Source: Caldifarciminota bacterium
GTDB lineage: Bacteria > Hydrothermota > Tepidihabitantia > SM23-42
Direction of reading: 5' to 3'
Length of the DNA stretch: 14,344 nt
Assembly (NCBI GenBank): GCA_030671005.1
Contig: DAOVAN010000029.1
Span: forward strand, 1 to 14,344
Of this stretch, positions 1 through 6,261 are shown in pieces. The notes under the pieces are model-generated. The model made no database searches. It saw only the letters and a list, made by a program, of their open reading frames with translations, and had not been told where the DNA came from. How positions within the stretch are numbered: the first letter of the stretch is position 1; every line of letters begins with the position of its first letter. Position numbers and translations under genes: made by a program.

Positions 1-57
1 TGGTCGTCAAGAGGTTCTGGTGAACTCAGCACCATAACCTCAGTAGTATGTTCCGTT

Positions 58-567
58 CTATTTGATCTTGAATTCCCAGGAACAGTAGTATTCGTCAGGG
101 TGGGGGTCGGGTGGACAGGCAATGCAACGTGTCTCAATGCGTGGATCAATGGTTTTCGCAAAATAGGTATATTCGAGGATGCCGACCGGCTTGCAGGGGA
201 AATCGGGAAGATTCTTTCTCTTCCTTGCGTCTTGAACCCGGCAATTCTCCATTCTAAAAATACAGTGCTTGTCTGAAGATTCGATGATCGCTTGTTTGTT
301 GATGTATGCGTAGAGCCGGAATTGTAGAGCCTGGATGAGCGCCGGAATTCCTCCGCCCGGCTTCATGTTTAGCCTTTTCATGATACGCTGGGCTTCGATT
401 TGAGTGAACTTTTGCCATGCCTGGCCGTCGAGTTCGATCGCGGCCTCCATCCCGAATTTCTGTTCCACTGCTTGGAACCATAAGCCATCGTGGGCTAACC
501 AATTCTTTGCCGCGTCCCTTAATAAATCCAAAAGACCATCCTTGTCCAGATCTTTGGGTTCAATCAT
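58..567 (-). CDS. DUF6125 family cysteine-rich protein
   Basis: A 169-residue soluble protein of unknown function that resembles the DUF6125 family of anaerobic bacteria and archaea (family name from memory, not searched). The N-terminal two thirds is helical and has no recognisable catalytic motif. The C-terminal third, from about residue 100, carries the conserved-looking part: HCIFRMENC, then LPDFPCKPVGI, then TRCIACPPDPHPDEYYC. These spaced cysteines could bind a metal or form a redox centre, but no ligand set can be proved from sequence. It is the last gene of the minus-strand unit. Its ATG lies 8 bases inside the end of the radical SAM gene, and an AAGGGGG Shine-Dalgarno sits a few bases upstream, which fixes the start. 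The overlap implies translational coupling, so a role tied to the radical SAM protein is reasonable inference, not proof. It ends with TAG; only 57 bases remain to the window edge. Confidence 0.8.
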   Translation of the reverse strand: MIEPKDLDKDGLLDLLRDAAKNWLAHDGLWFQAVEQKFGMEAAIELDGQAWQKFTQIEAQRIMKRLNMKPGGGIPALIQALQFRLYAYINKQAIIESSDKHCIFRMENCRVQDARKRKNLPDFPCKPVGILEYTYFAKTIDPRIETRCIACPPDPHPDEYYCSWEFKIK

Positions 568-1525
568 CAGACCCCCTTAGTGTTCGATAATATTCCTTTT
601 GATCATGTCTTGATTTTTCTATTACGTCTTTCTTCAAGAGCACTTGAATGTATTTTAGAATTTCATTTTTGTGTAAACCAGTTATTTTCGCCAAATCATC
701 GATGGTGATAGGTCGCCTTGCAATTATCGCAGCGATTCCATTCAGTTGATCCGTGTACTCTGCGGCTATTGTCTTCGGTTTGAAATCTACGACAATCTCG
801 CACTTCTCACCCAAGATCCTTCTAATATTCTGTAAGGTCTCCTGTGATACAGGATGAGCGTATTCCTCGCTTGGTGGACGGACAACAGTATTGAGATGGA
901 TTTTATCCGGGATTATTCTGTCGATTACTATTTTCAACTCATTGATCTGGTCGGTTCCGTCGTTGATACCTTTGATGAGCATTACTTCGAGCCAGATCTT
1001 GCCCTTATAGATCATTCTGAATTCTATGTATCCCTCTATTATTTTATGTATGTCCAGGCTAGCATGGTTGCGGTGTATTTTCTGAAAAACTTTCTGATCC
1101 GCGGTGCACAGCGTCGGTACTACCACGTCCGCATTTCGCAGGTCGTTTCGTACGTCAGGCATATACAGTAATGAACCGTTGGTGAGAACGGCAATAGGAA
1201 TTTCCGTGGTTTTCTTCAGCTCGTTAATGAGATATCCTATACGTTTGTGCAACGTTGGTTCACCCGAGCCAGAGAATGTCAAGTAATCGATTTGCACTTT
1301 GCTCTTCAATACCGTTCTTACTTCGTCCAGTATCGGCTCCACAGGTGCGTACTCCTCACGCACGACTGTTTTATTTATCGTCTTGCCCAGCTGACAGTAG
1401 ATACAGTCAAAACTGCAATTCTTGTGGGGTATTATATCAATACCGAGGGAATGCCCAAGCCGTCTAGAAGGTACTGGTCCGTATGTGTATTTCGAGGAGC
1501 TTTTTTTTCTGGGAGGTTTAACCAC
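560..1525 (-). CDS. Radical SAM protein (COG0731-like) with C-terminal winged helix
   Basis: A 321-residue radical SAM enzyme. The [4Fe-4S]/SAM site is C37-x3-C41-x2-C44 (KNCSFDCIYCQLG), preceded by YGPVPSRRLGHSLGID, the N-terminal signature of the wyosine-synthase-like COG0731 group. GSGEPTL at about residues 86-92 is the usual SAM-binding GGEP-type motif. After the barrel, residues 270-315 read as a winged helix-turn-helix (ITIDDLAKITGLHKNEILKYI), so the protein may bind nucleic acid. COG0731 includes tRNA wyosine enzymes, but a bacterial member with this tail need not modify tRNA, and no substrate can be assigned. The start is GTG at 1525, sharing one base with the TAG stop of the upstream Nudix-PanD gene (TAGTG). 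No good Shine-Dalgarno is visible, which suggests termination-reinitiation coupling. The end overlaps the DUF6125 gene by 8 bases. Confidence 0.88.
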   Translation of the reverse strand: MVKPPRKKSSSKYTYGPVPSRRLGHSLGIDIIPHKNCSFDCIYCQLGKTINKTVVREEYAPVEPILDEVRTVLKSKVQIDYLTFSGSGEPTLHKRIGYLINELKKTTEIPIAVLTNGSLLYMPDVRNDLRNADVVVPTLCTADQKVFQKIHRNHASLDIHKIIEGYIEFRMIYKGKIWLEVMLIKGINDGTDQINELKIVIDRIIPDKIHLNTVVRPPSEEYAHPVSQETLQNIRRILGEKCEIVVDFKPKTIAAEYTDQLNGIAAIIARRPITIDDLAKITGLHKNEILKYIQVLLKKDVIEKSRHDQKEYYRTLRGSDD

Positions 1526-2403
1526 TAGCGATGTTTTATTCTGTTCTTTGAATCGAGGGTTACAATTAGTGGCTTGTTGTTTTTAGCTTCATTATAACTC
1601 ATGCTTGCGTATGCAAGAATACAGAGTCTCTGGCCAACCTCACCTTTTCTCGATGCCGGGCCATACAAAACGATTCTTCCTGATCCTGCTTTCTCTTCTA
1701 TGGTATAGGTCTCGAGCCTTTCACCATTGTCATAGTTCAAAACCTGAACCTTCTCACTGGATAAAAGGTTGACCGCTTGCATCACTTTACTATCAATGCC
1801 CATACTTCCTTTGTAAAAGAGTCGCGTATGGGTTATCTTCGCCTTGGTTATCTTTGATTTCAATACCGTAATACGAGCATCCATTGCTGCGTGTCTGGCT
1901 ATTCCATCTCTGATAATGGCGCGATGCCCAGCGAATGGAATCTTGGGTAGTTTATTAACGGGGAAAAATTCGGCGTCAATAGCATCGGTGCTTGCCCGTG
2001 GCTTACCACCAATATATTCGACATCATACGCTATCAGGATCACATGACCGTACAATTTCGTGGGCTCTGTGTATACATCAATCAGTCCTTTCAGCACTCC
2101 TCTTATGCCTGTTTCTTCTCTTAATTCACGTAATGCAGTTTCTTCGGGTGATTCATTGGGTTCAACAAAACCTGAAGGCAGGGCCCAGCTACCCTTACGG
2201 GGTGCGACACCGCGTTTTATGAGAAGTATATGCCCTTCGTGATAGACAAAGGCAACACCACTCGGCAAGGGGTTGGCATAGTAAACCCAGCCACATTTTG
2301 GACAAACACGACGAGTGATATTCTCTACTCTCTTATTTGACAAACTACTTTTACAAACGGGACAATATTTATGATTTAACATCAATTTTTCGCTTCTTTT
2401 CAT
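1525..2403 (-). CDS. Nudix hydrolase - aspartate 1-decarboxylase (PanD)-like fusion
   Basis: A 292-residue single frame with three parts. Residues 14-37 form a zinc ribbon (C14-x2-C17, C34-x2-C37). Residues 45-170 are a Nudix domain with a perfect box at 78-100 (G-x5-E-x7-RE-x-REE-T-G-I). Residues 178-292 align without gaps to E. coli PanD at a constant offset of 175: K184 = Lys9, Y197 = Tyr22, G199-S200 = the Gly24-Ser25 self-cleavage pair that yields the pyruvoyl group, R229 = Arg54, T232 = Thr57, Y233 = Tyr58. PanD makes beta-alanine for pantothenate/CoA. Differences are Thr186 for His11 and Tyr247 for Asn72. Cleavage would leave an unusually long beta chain (1-199) carrying the Nudix enzyme. 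The Nudix substrate is unknown; the NADH-pyrophosphatase SQPWPFP motif is absent. The start may be ATG 2403 or ATG 2382 (residue 8); neither has a strong Shine-Dalgarno. It overlaps the DUF1858 gene by 35 bases. Confidence 0.88.
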   Translation of the reverse strand: MKRSEKLMLNHKYCPVCKSSLSNKRVENITRRVCPKCGWVYYANPLPSGVAFVYHEGHILLIKRGVAPRKGSWALPSGFVEPNESPEETALRELREETGIRGVLKGLIDVYTEPTKLYGHVILIAYDVEYIGGKPRASTDAIDAEFFPVNKLPKIPFAGHRAIIRDGIARHAAMDARITVLKSKITKAKITHTRLFYKGSMGIDSKVMQAVNLLSSEKVQVLNYDNGERLETYTIEEKAGSGRIVLYGPASRKGEVGQRLCILAYASMSYNEAKNNKPLIVTLDSKNRIKHR

Positions 2404-2584
2404 TTAGTTTGTTAACTAGTTCTTTGACGTCGGCATCATGCTGTCCAGCCAATTCTTCGATCGTGCCCCAAAAGGGCTCACCGCACACAAGACAGGGTAA
2501 TCCGAATTGAATAAAGGTCTTAGATAATACCGGATACTCGGCCAATAGCTCGTCGATAATCGTTTTTTCAGTAATTTCATCCAT
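2369..2584 (-). CDS. DUF1858 redox-disulfide domain protein
   Basis: A 71-residue protein consisting of one DUF1858 domain (hybrid-cluster-protein-associated redox disulfide domain). The typical opening is present (MDEITEKTIIDELL..YPVLSKTF), followed by GLPCLVCG, which holds the C31-x2-C34 pair thought to act as a disulfide or metal site. The frame stays open to an ATG at 2623, but I chose ATG 2584. The DUF1858 homology starts there, and the extra 13 residues would have to be transcribed through the promoter, whose -10 box lies at 2595-2600. It is the first gene of the minus-strand unit and its end overlaps the Nudix-PanD gene. With the -10 ending only 10 bases before the ATG, the mRNA leader should be about 3-5 bases, leaving no room for a Shine-Dalgarno. 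The biochemical role is unknown; electron or thiol exchange with the downstream enzymes is speculation. Confidence 0.82.
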   Translation of the reverse strand: MDEITEKTIIDELLAEYPVLSKTFIQFGLPCLVCGEPFWGTIEELAGQHDADVKELVNKLNEKKRKIDVKS

Positions 2585-2594
2585 AATTTTCTCT

Positions 2595-2623
2595 ATTATA
2601 TACAAAAAAGCCCCGAAAATCAA
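2595..2623 (-). promoter_or_regulatory. Promoter of the DUF1858/Nudix-PanD operon
   Basis: Read on the minus strand, TTGATT (2618-2623) and a perfect TATAAT (2595-2600) are separated by 17 bases. The -35 matches TTGACA at four of six positions. The -10 ends 10 bases before the ATG at 2584, so transcription should begin about 3-5 bases upstream of the start codon. Confidence 0.65.
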
Positions 2624-2647
2624 TAGTAGAGGGCGAAGATTTATGCG

Positions 2648-2675
2648 TTGACACCTCTTTCACTGTCCTTATAAT
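2648..2675 (+). promoter_or_regulatory. Consensus sigma-70-type promoter of the FmdE-like gene, probably leaderless
   Basis: TTGACA (2648-2653) and TATAAT (2670-2675) are both perfect consensus hexamers with a 16-base spacer. Only five bases separate the -10 from the ATG at 2681, so the predicted transcription start falls on or within a base or two of the start codon. No other start codon lies between here and the conserved HGH motif, so a leaderless mRNA is the simplest reading. Confidence 0.8.
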
Positions 2676-2680
2676 ATCCT

Positions 2681-3097
2681 ATGCGATTCAGACGACCGAA
2701 GAATTTAGACTACCGTGAAACAGTCCGTTTTCATGGTCACGATGGTCCTTTCCTCGCACTCGGATATCGACTGGGCAAGTTTCTCACCAAACAGCTAAAA
2801 CCAAAGGGAATTATGGGGTTGTATATCACCGCAAAATTGAGAAAGCAAAAGCCATACACATGCCTCCTTGATGGTTTGCAGTGTTCTACATTCGCAACAC
2901 TAGGCAAGGGAAACATTCGAGTGAGCGATGTTGCTGGAGAGCTCATCATGATTAATGTTAAAGCGGGGGAGAGGGTCCTCAGATGCACGATTACGGAACG
3001 AGCAAGGGATATCTGTTTTACTGCGGAAGATCTAGAAAGGGCTGCTCGTAGAATACTGCGTATGCCTATAGCTGAATTGTGGCAGATACAGAAATAG
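2681..3097 (+). CDS. FmdE-like protein (formylmethanofuran dehydrogenase subunit E family)
   Basis: A 138-residue protein with an FmdE-like core. The N-terminal FHGHDGPFLALGYRLG (HGH at 18-20) corresponds to the family HGHxxP...LG motif. CLLDGLQCSTFATLGKGNI (residues 61-79) corresponds to the second conserved block with C61, D64, C68 and GKGN. FmdE copurifies with the molybdenum formylmethanofuran dehydrogenase of methanogens, but members are widespread in bacteria without that pathway, and their function is uncertain. Many relatives carry a C-terminal CxxC zinc finger, which is absent here, so this is the short form. The His and Cys residues could still bind a metal. It is transcribed from its own consensus promoter, away from the minus-strand unit, and is followed after 50 bases by the hydroxyacid dehydrogenase. 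No formylmethanofuran pathway gene is in the window. Confidence 0.75.
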   Translation: MRFRRPKNLDYRETVRFHGHDGPFLALGYRLGKFLTKQLKPKGIMGLYITAKLRKQKPYTCLLDGLQCSTFATLGKGNIRVSDVAGELIMINVKAGERVLRCTITERARDICFTAEDLERAARRILRMPIAELWQIQK

Positions 3098-3147
3098 GTA
3101 GGATCCCGTACTCATTGAATTGACTCATGAAATCACTTAAATAGTAC

Positions 3148-4140
3148 ATGGCGATGAAACCCAAGGTCTTGCTGACCCGTAATTTGCCCAGGCCAGGAAT
3201 TGACGCGCTTACCGAACATGTAGATTTAGAAGTCAATCCGATCGATGGAGTCATGTTTCATGAGGAGATCAAAAAGAGGATCACAGATAAGGATGGGTTG
3301 ATCTGCCTCCTGACTGACACAATTGATGCTGAAGTGATCGGCAGCGCGCCCCGTTTGAAAATCATCGCCAACTATGCGGTTGGCTTTAATAATATAGATC
3401 TGGCTGAAGCGACGAAGAAAGGCATCGCGGTGACGAACACACCCGATGTGCTGACCGAGACGACGGCTGATTTCACATTTGGCTTGTTGATTGCTATTGC
3501 CCGACGGATCGTGGAAGCCAACCTTTTTCTGCGTGACGGACGGTTTGAAGGATGGGCGCCTGAACTGATGCTCGGTGCCGACGTGCATGGTAAAATACTC
3601 GGTCTTGTGGGTTTTGGAAGGATTGGAAAAGCAGTTGCCAGACGGGCACGTGGTTTTGGTATGAGGATAGTATATCATGATGCCCGTAGATTGTCTGACA
3701 GTGTCGAGAAAGAACACGATGTTCAGTTCCGATCGTTCAAGGAACTACTCAGCGAAGCTGATTTCGTATCTATTCACGCACCGCTGACTGAGCAAACGCA
3801 CCACCTTTTTTCATCCGAGGAATTCAATTTAATGAAAAACACTAGTTACTTGATTAACGCGGCACGTGGTCCGATCGTCGATGAAATAGCCCTGGTGAAG
3901 GCAATCAACAATAAACAGATCGCCGGTGTTGCGTTGGATGTTTATGAAAGTGAACCGCGCGTCGAGCCGGAACTACTGGGGATGACGAATGTGATACTCG
4001 TTCCTCACATCGGTTCAGCATCGACCGAAGCAAGAACGAAAATGGCGTTGATGGTTGCGGATAATATCCTTGCTGTTCTTGTAAAGAAGAAACAACCGCC
4101 CAACATCGTTAACACGCAAATTTATAGACACACCGGGTAG
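3148..4140 (+). CDS. D-2-hydroxyacid dehydrogenase (glyoxylate reductase / D-glycerate dehydrogenase type)
   Basis: A 330-residue NAD(P)-dependent D-isomer-specific 2-hydroxyacid dehydrogenase, closest by motif to the glyoxylate/hydroxypyruvate reductase group. The substrate domain contains YAVGFNNID (76-84). The Rossmann domain has G155-F-G157-R-I-G160. Asp178 at the end of the second strand (VYHDARR) suggests NAD(H) preference by family rule. The catalytic residues are R240 (NAARGPIVDE), E269 (DVYESEP) and H287 (VPHIGSAS). The likely reaction is glyoxylate to glycolate or hydroxypyruvate to D-glycerate; the exact substrate cannot be told. The start is ATG 3148 or ATG 3154. Neither has a Shine-Dalgarno, and only a weak promoter-like TTGAAT-N16-TTAAAT (3115-3142) lies just upstream, so it may be cotranscribed with the FmdE-like gene. 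It converges with the metallophosphoesterase gene 21 bases downstream, without a visible terminator hairpin. Confidence 0.88.
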   Translation: MAMKPKVLLTRNLPRPGIDALTEHVDLEVNPIDGVMFHEEIKKRITDKDGLICLLTDTIDAEVIGSAPRLKIIANYAVGFNNIDLAEATKKGIAVTNTPDVLTETTADFTFGLLIAIARRIVEANLFLRDGRFEGWAPELMLGADVHGKILGLVGFGRIGKAVARRARGFGMRIVYHDARRLSDSVEKEHDVQFRSFKELLSEADFVSIHAPLTEQTHHLFSSEEFNLMKNTSYLINAARGPIVDEIALVKAINNKQIAGVALDVYESEPRVEPELLGMTNVILVPHIGSASTEARTKMALMVADNILAVLVKKKQPPNIVNTQIYRHTG

Positions 4141-4161
4141 GACAGCGACGCACCGCAGAGG

Positions 4162-4803
4162 TCATCGTAGCTCGTATTCGATTGCAGCATTGATTTGTAT
4201 GACGGCATAGTGTTTCGGGAACTGCCCTGGGTTGATCACCAGAGTCTTCCCGACGTAATCGAAACCACGTGCTTCGTGGATGTGACCACATACTACAAGA
4301 TCGGGTTGAAAAGATTCAATGAATTGGCGAATCGCCTTACTCCCGACATGGAAGCCGAAAAATACCTTGTCTAATCTTGTCTTGTAGGGAGGTGCGTGGC
4401 TGACCATTACGTGATGGCGTATATCTGGTGATTTTGAGAATTGTCTTGAGAAATCTCTCAAGTCTTTTTCACTGTATTCTCGTGGCGTACGGAAAGGAGT
4501 CTTATTGCAGCCACCGATACCAAGAAACATAACATCGCGTACTCTCTTCATCGTGGCGTGAAGGTTCATGTTGCGGGCAGTTAGCATATCTTCAACCCCA
4601 GCCCGGTCACAGTTGCCGGGTACTGCATAGATATTACTATTCCATTTTGCCAGTTGGTCTATTACTTTACTGGCATCATTGTAACCCCCAAAATTCGTGA
4701 TATCACCAGCAACCAGCACGAGATCTGCATGCTGTATTTGCGCAACTGCCTCTTGGGGGAAATCGATCCGTCCGTGGATATCGGTCAGTGCAACTAGCTT
4801 CAT
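4162..4803 (-). CDS. Calcineurin-like metallophosphoesterase (YfcE/MJ0936-type)
   Basis: A 213-residue single-domain metallophosphoesterase. All five family blocks are present in order: D8-x-H10 (DIHG), GD34 (AGDIT), GN64-C-DR (GNCDR), H136 (VSHAPP) and GH174-x-H176 (CGHIHEARG), which together form the dinuclear metal site. LVINPGQF near the C terminus is also typical. Such proteins hydrolyse phosphodiesters or phosphomonoesters in the cytosol; the physiological substrate is rarely known. It sits 21 bases after the treT stop and has no Shine-Dalgarno of its own, so it is probably read from the treT transcript. Removal of a sugar phosphate or by-product linked to trehalose metabolism is possible but only suggested by position. 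Confidence 0.85.
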   Translation of the reverse strand: MKLVALTDIHGRIDFPQEAVAQIQHADLVLVAGDITNFGGYNDASKVIDQLAKWNSNIYAVPGNCDRAGVEDMLTARNMNLHATMKRVRDVMFLGIGGCNKTPFRTPREYSEKDLRDFSRQFSKSPDIRHHVMVSHAPPYKTRLDKVFFGFHVGSKAIRQFIESFQPDLVVCGHIHEARGFDYVGKTLVINPGQFPKHYAVIQINAAIEYELR

Positions 4804-4824
4804 TATTGTTGGGTACGACTCTGT

Positions 4825-6036
4825 TTAAGTGATCAAGTCCTGCAAGAGGTCAAGATAGTCACCTAGCAACCTTGTGATGAGAAACCTCTTCTTCACATCG
4901 TCGCTTGCGTTTTCGCCGAGTGTCTTGGCCAGCGAAGGATTAGTCATGATTTCGATGATTCTTTTGGCGAACCCTTCCTTGTCGTTTGGTTCAACGAGAA
5001 AGCCAGTTTCACCGTCGACGATTTGCAGGGTGATGCCACCCACTTTGGAGGCAACAACTGGTTTCTTTTTCAACAATGCCTCGGTCACCGTGAGTCCGAA
5101 ACCTTCGCGTAGTGATTTCTGAACCACTACAGTAGAGATGCGCTGTAGTGCATTGACGAGTATATTGTTTTCACTCGTAATGAGAATTACGTCTTGGTCC
5201 TTGACGAAGTTGTTTGCCTTGCGCTTGGTACGTTCATAGTACTGCTGCGACTCCGGGTCATCAACAGCCATGCTACCACACAAAACCAAGCGACAATCGA
5301 CTTCTTGTTTCACAAGCCGGAAGATGTCTATCAGTCCTTCCTGGTCTTTGAATCTATCAAACCTAGAAATCTGCGTGATGATTGGTTTGTCAGTGGGGAT
5401 GTTGAATTTTTTCAAATACTTTGCGATATCCTTCTCTGAGATCGTCATGTTCTTTGGGGAGAGTGGGTCGATCGCCGGATGTATGATACGTTGTTCGACC
5501 GGCATGTTCTTTAATTTGTATTCTTCGCTCGAGATTATTATGACATCGTATTTCAGGACAAAGCTTTTGAGGAATTCCCAAAGCTTCGAATTAGGATTCG
5601 TTAGATCGATGTGTACCCGCCATACCCAGGGCTGTTTGCGTTGATAGAATTGGATCAAGGGCAAGGGTTGGGGATCATGTATGATGACGCAATCGTGCGT
5701 TATATGTGAATAAGTAGAGAAATCTTCGTTAGCCTGACAGTACAGTTTTTTCTTGATGTCGGTGAGATTAACCGAGTTTCCTTGCAGGGCGTTGTGGAAT
5801 TTCTTAGTGATGTTGAAGAAATCGGGGGTACCACGGAGCATGCGCCAACCAGCGGCGATACCTACATCATTCATCAGAGGCACGATGCTGCCCAGTATTT
5901 CAGCTACGCCGCCGCCGTAGTAGGTAGAATTGACGTGCACAACTGTTTTGCCGTATAGTTTTCTTGCGCGGCGGTAAATTTCGCCGATCGCATCATCGCC
6001 GACTATTTCTCTGTAATCATTCAGACTTCTCTTCAT
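4825..6036 (-). CDS. treT: TreT-like trehalose glycosyl-transferring synthase (GT4)
   Basis: A 403-residue GT-B glycosyltransferase matching TreT of Thermococcus/Pyrococcus and some bacteria, which couples NDP-glucose and glucose into trehalose (reversibly). The N-terminal half has VHVNSTYYGGGVAEIL (33-48), the TreT hallmark with the GGG loop, then VIIHDPQPLPLI (117-128) and VWRVHIDLTNPN (138-149), the acceptor side. The C-terminal half has ISRFDRFKD (223-231), KSLREGFGLTVTEAL (307-321) with the GT4 E311-x7-E319 pair, and VGGITLQIVDGETGFLV. A Shine-Dalgarno AAAAGGA lies 5 bases before the ATG. The gene follows otsAB after 225 bases with its own candidate promoter. Related trehalose phosphorylase-type GT4 enzymes share several motifs, so biochemical direction and nucleotide are not certain. 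The assignment to a trehalose-forming GT4 is strengthened by its neighbour otsAB. Confidence 0.85.
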   Translation of the reverse strand: MKRSLNDYREIVGDDAIGEIYRRARKLYGKTVVHVNSTYYGGGVAEILGSIVPLMNDVGIAAGWRMLRGTPDFFNITKKFHNALQGNSVNLTDIKKKLYCQANEDFSTYSHITHDCVIIHDPQPLPLIQFYQRKQPWVWRVHIDLTNPNSKLWEFLKSFVLKYDVIIISSEEYKLKNMPVEQRIIHPAIDPLSPKNMTISEKDIAKYLKKFNIPTDKPIITQISRFDRFKDQEGLIDIFRLVKQEVDCRLVLCGSMAVDDPESQQYYERTKRKANNFVKDQDVILITSENNILVNALQRISTVVVQKSLREGFGLTVTEALLKKKPVVASKVGGITLQIVDGETGFLVEPNDKEGFAKRIIEIMTNPSLAKTLGENASDDVKKRFLITRLLGDYLDLLQDLIT

Positions 6037-6089
6037 CTCATCCTTTTAGCTTGTCGTCATTCGCTTCATAAGGTGGAACCGTTATTAAT

Positions 6090-6117
6090 AAATTACTCCG
6101 AAACGAGGATTTGTCAA
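6090..6117 (-). promoter_or_regulatory. Candidate promoter of treT
   Basis: In the 225-base gap between otsAB and treT, a perfect TTGACA (6112-6117, minus strand) is followed after 16 bases by TAATTT (6090-6095), a poor -10. An isolated TATAAT also lies just upstream at 6120-6125 but has no convincing -35. Either box would support separate transcription of treT. The rest of the gap holds no ORF, repeat or clear terminator hairpin. Confidence 0.4.
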
Positions 6118-6261
6118 GCATTATACGCCATATTTCTGCTTTTTCGAGATTTTTGTTAGGAATATACTCAAAGCTTGAAGCACTCGTATTTTGTTTGCGG
6201 AGGTTAGTCTTGCGTCTCTTGAGCGTAATTGGGTGTGAGGTGATGACTGTTCGTTCGTAGA

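Noticed and set aside
1..273. A plus-strand frame open from the left edge to about 273, antisense to the DUF6125 gene.
   Set aside because: It ends within a well-supported minus-strand gene, encodes no recognisable motif, and looks like a shadow of that gene's codon pattern.
854..1528. Several plus-strand frames of 60-105 codons opposite the radical SAM gene.
   Set aside because: They lie wholly antisense to a strong family match, have no convincing start signals and give low-complexity or unfamiliar protein.
1525..1884. Separate translation of the PanD-like domain from the internal ATG at residue 174 (1884).
   Set aside because: No Shine-Dalgarno or promoter precedes this ATG and the frame is continuous with the Nudix domain, so a fusion is the simpler reading; it is not fully excluded.
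3115..3142. TTGAAT-N16-TTAAAT upstream of the hydroxyacid dehydrogenase as a third leaderless promoter.
   Set aside because: Each hexamer matches only four of six consensus bases and the gene is only 50 bases from the upstream gene, so cotranscription is equally likely.
4141..4161. A bidirectional terminator between the convergent dehydrogenase and phosphoesterase genes.
   Set aside because: The 21-base gap has no inverted repeat with a T-rich tail on either strand.
6120..6125. An isolated perfect TATAAT (minus strand) upstream of treT.
   Set aside because: No acceptable -35 lies 16-18 bases upstream; the nearby TTGACA at 6112-6117 offers a competing promoter, so I mention it only under that feature.
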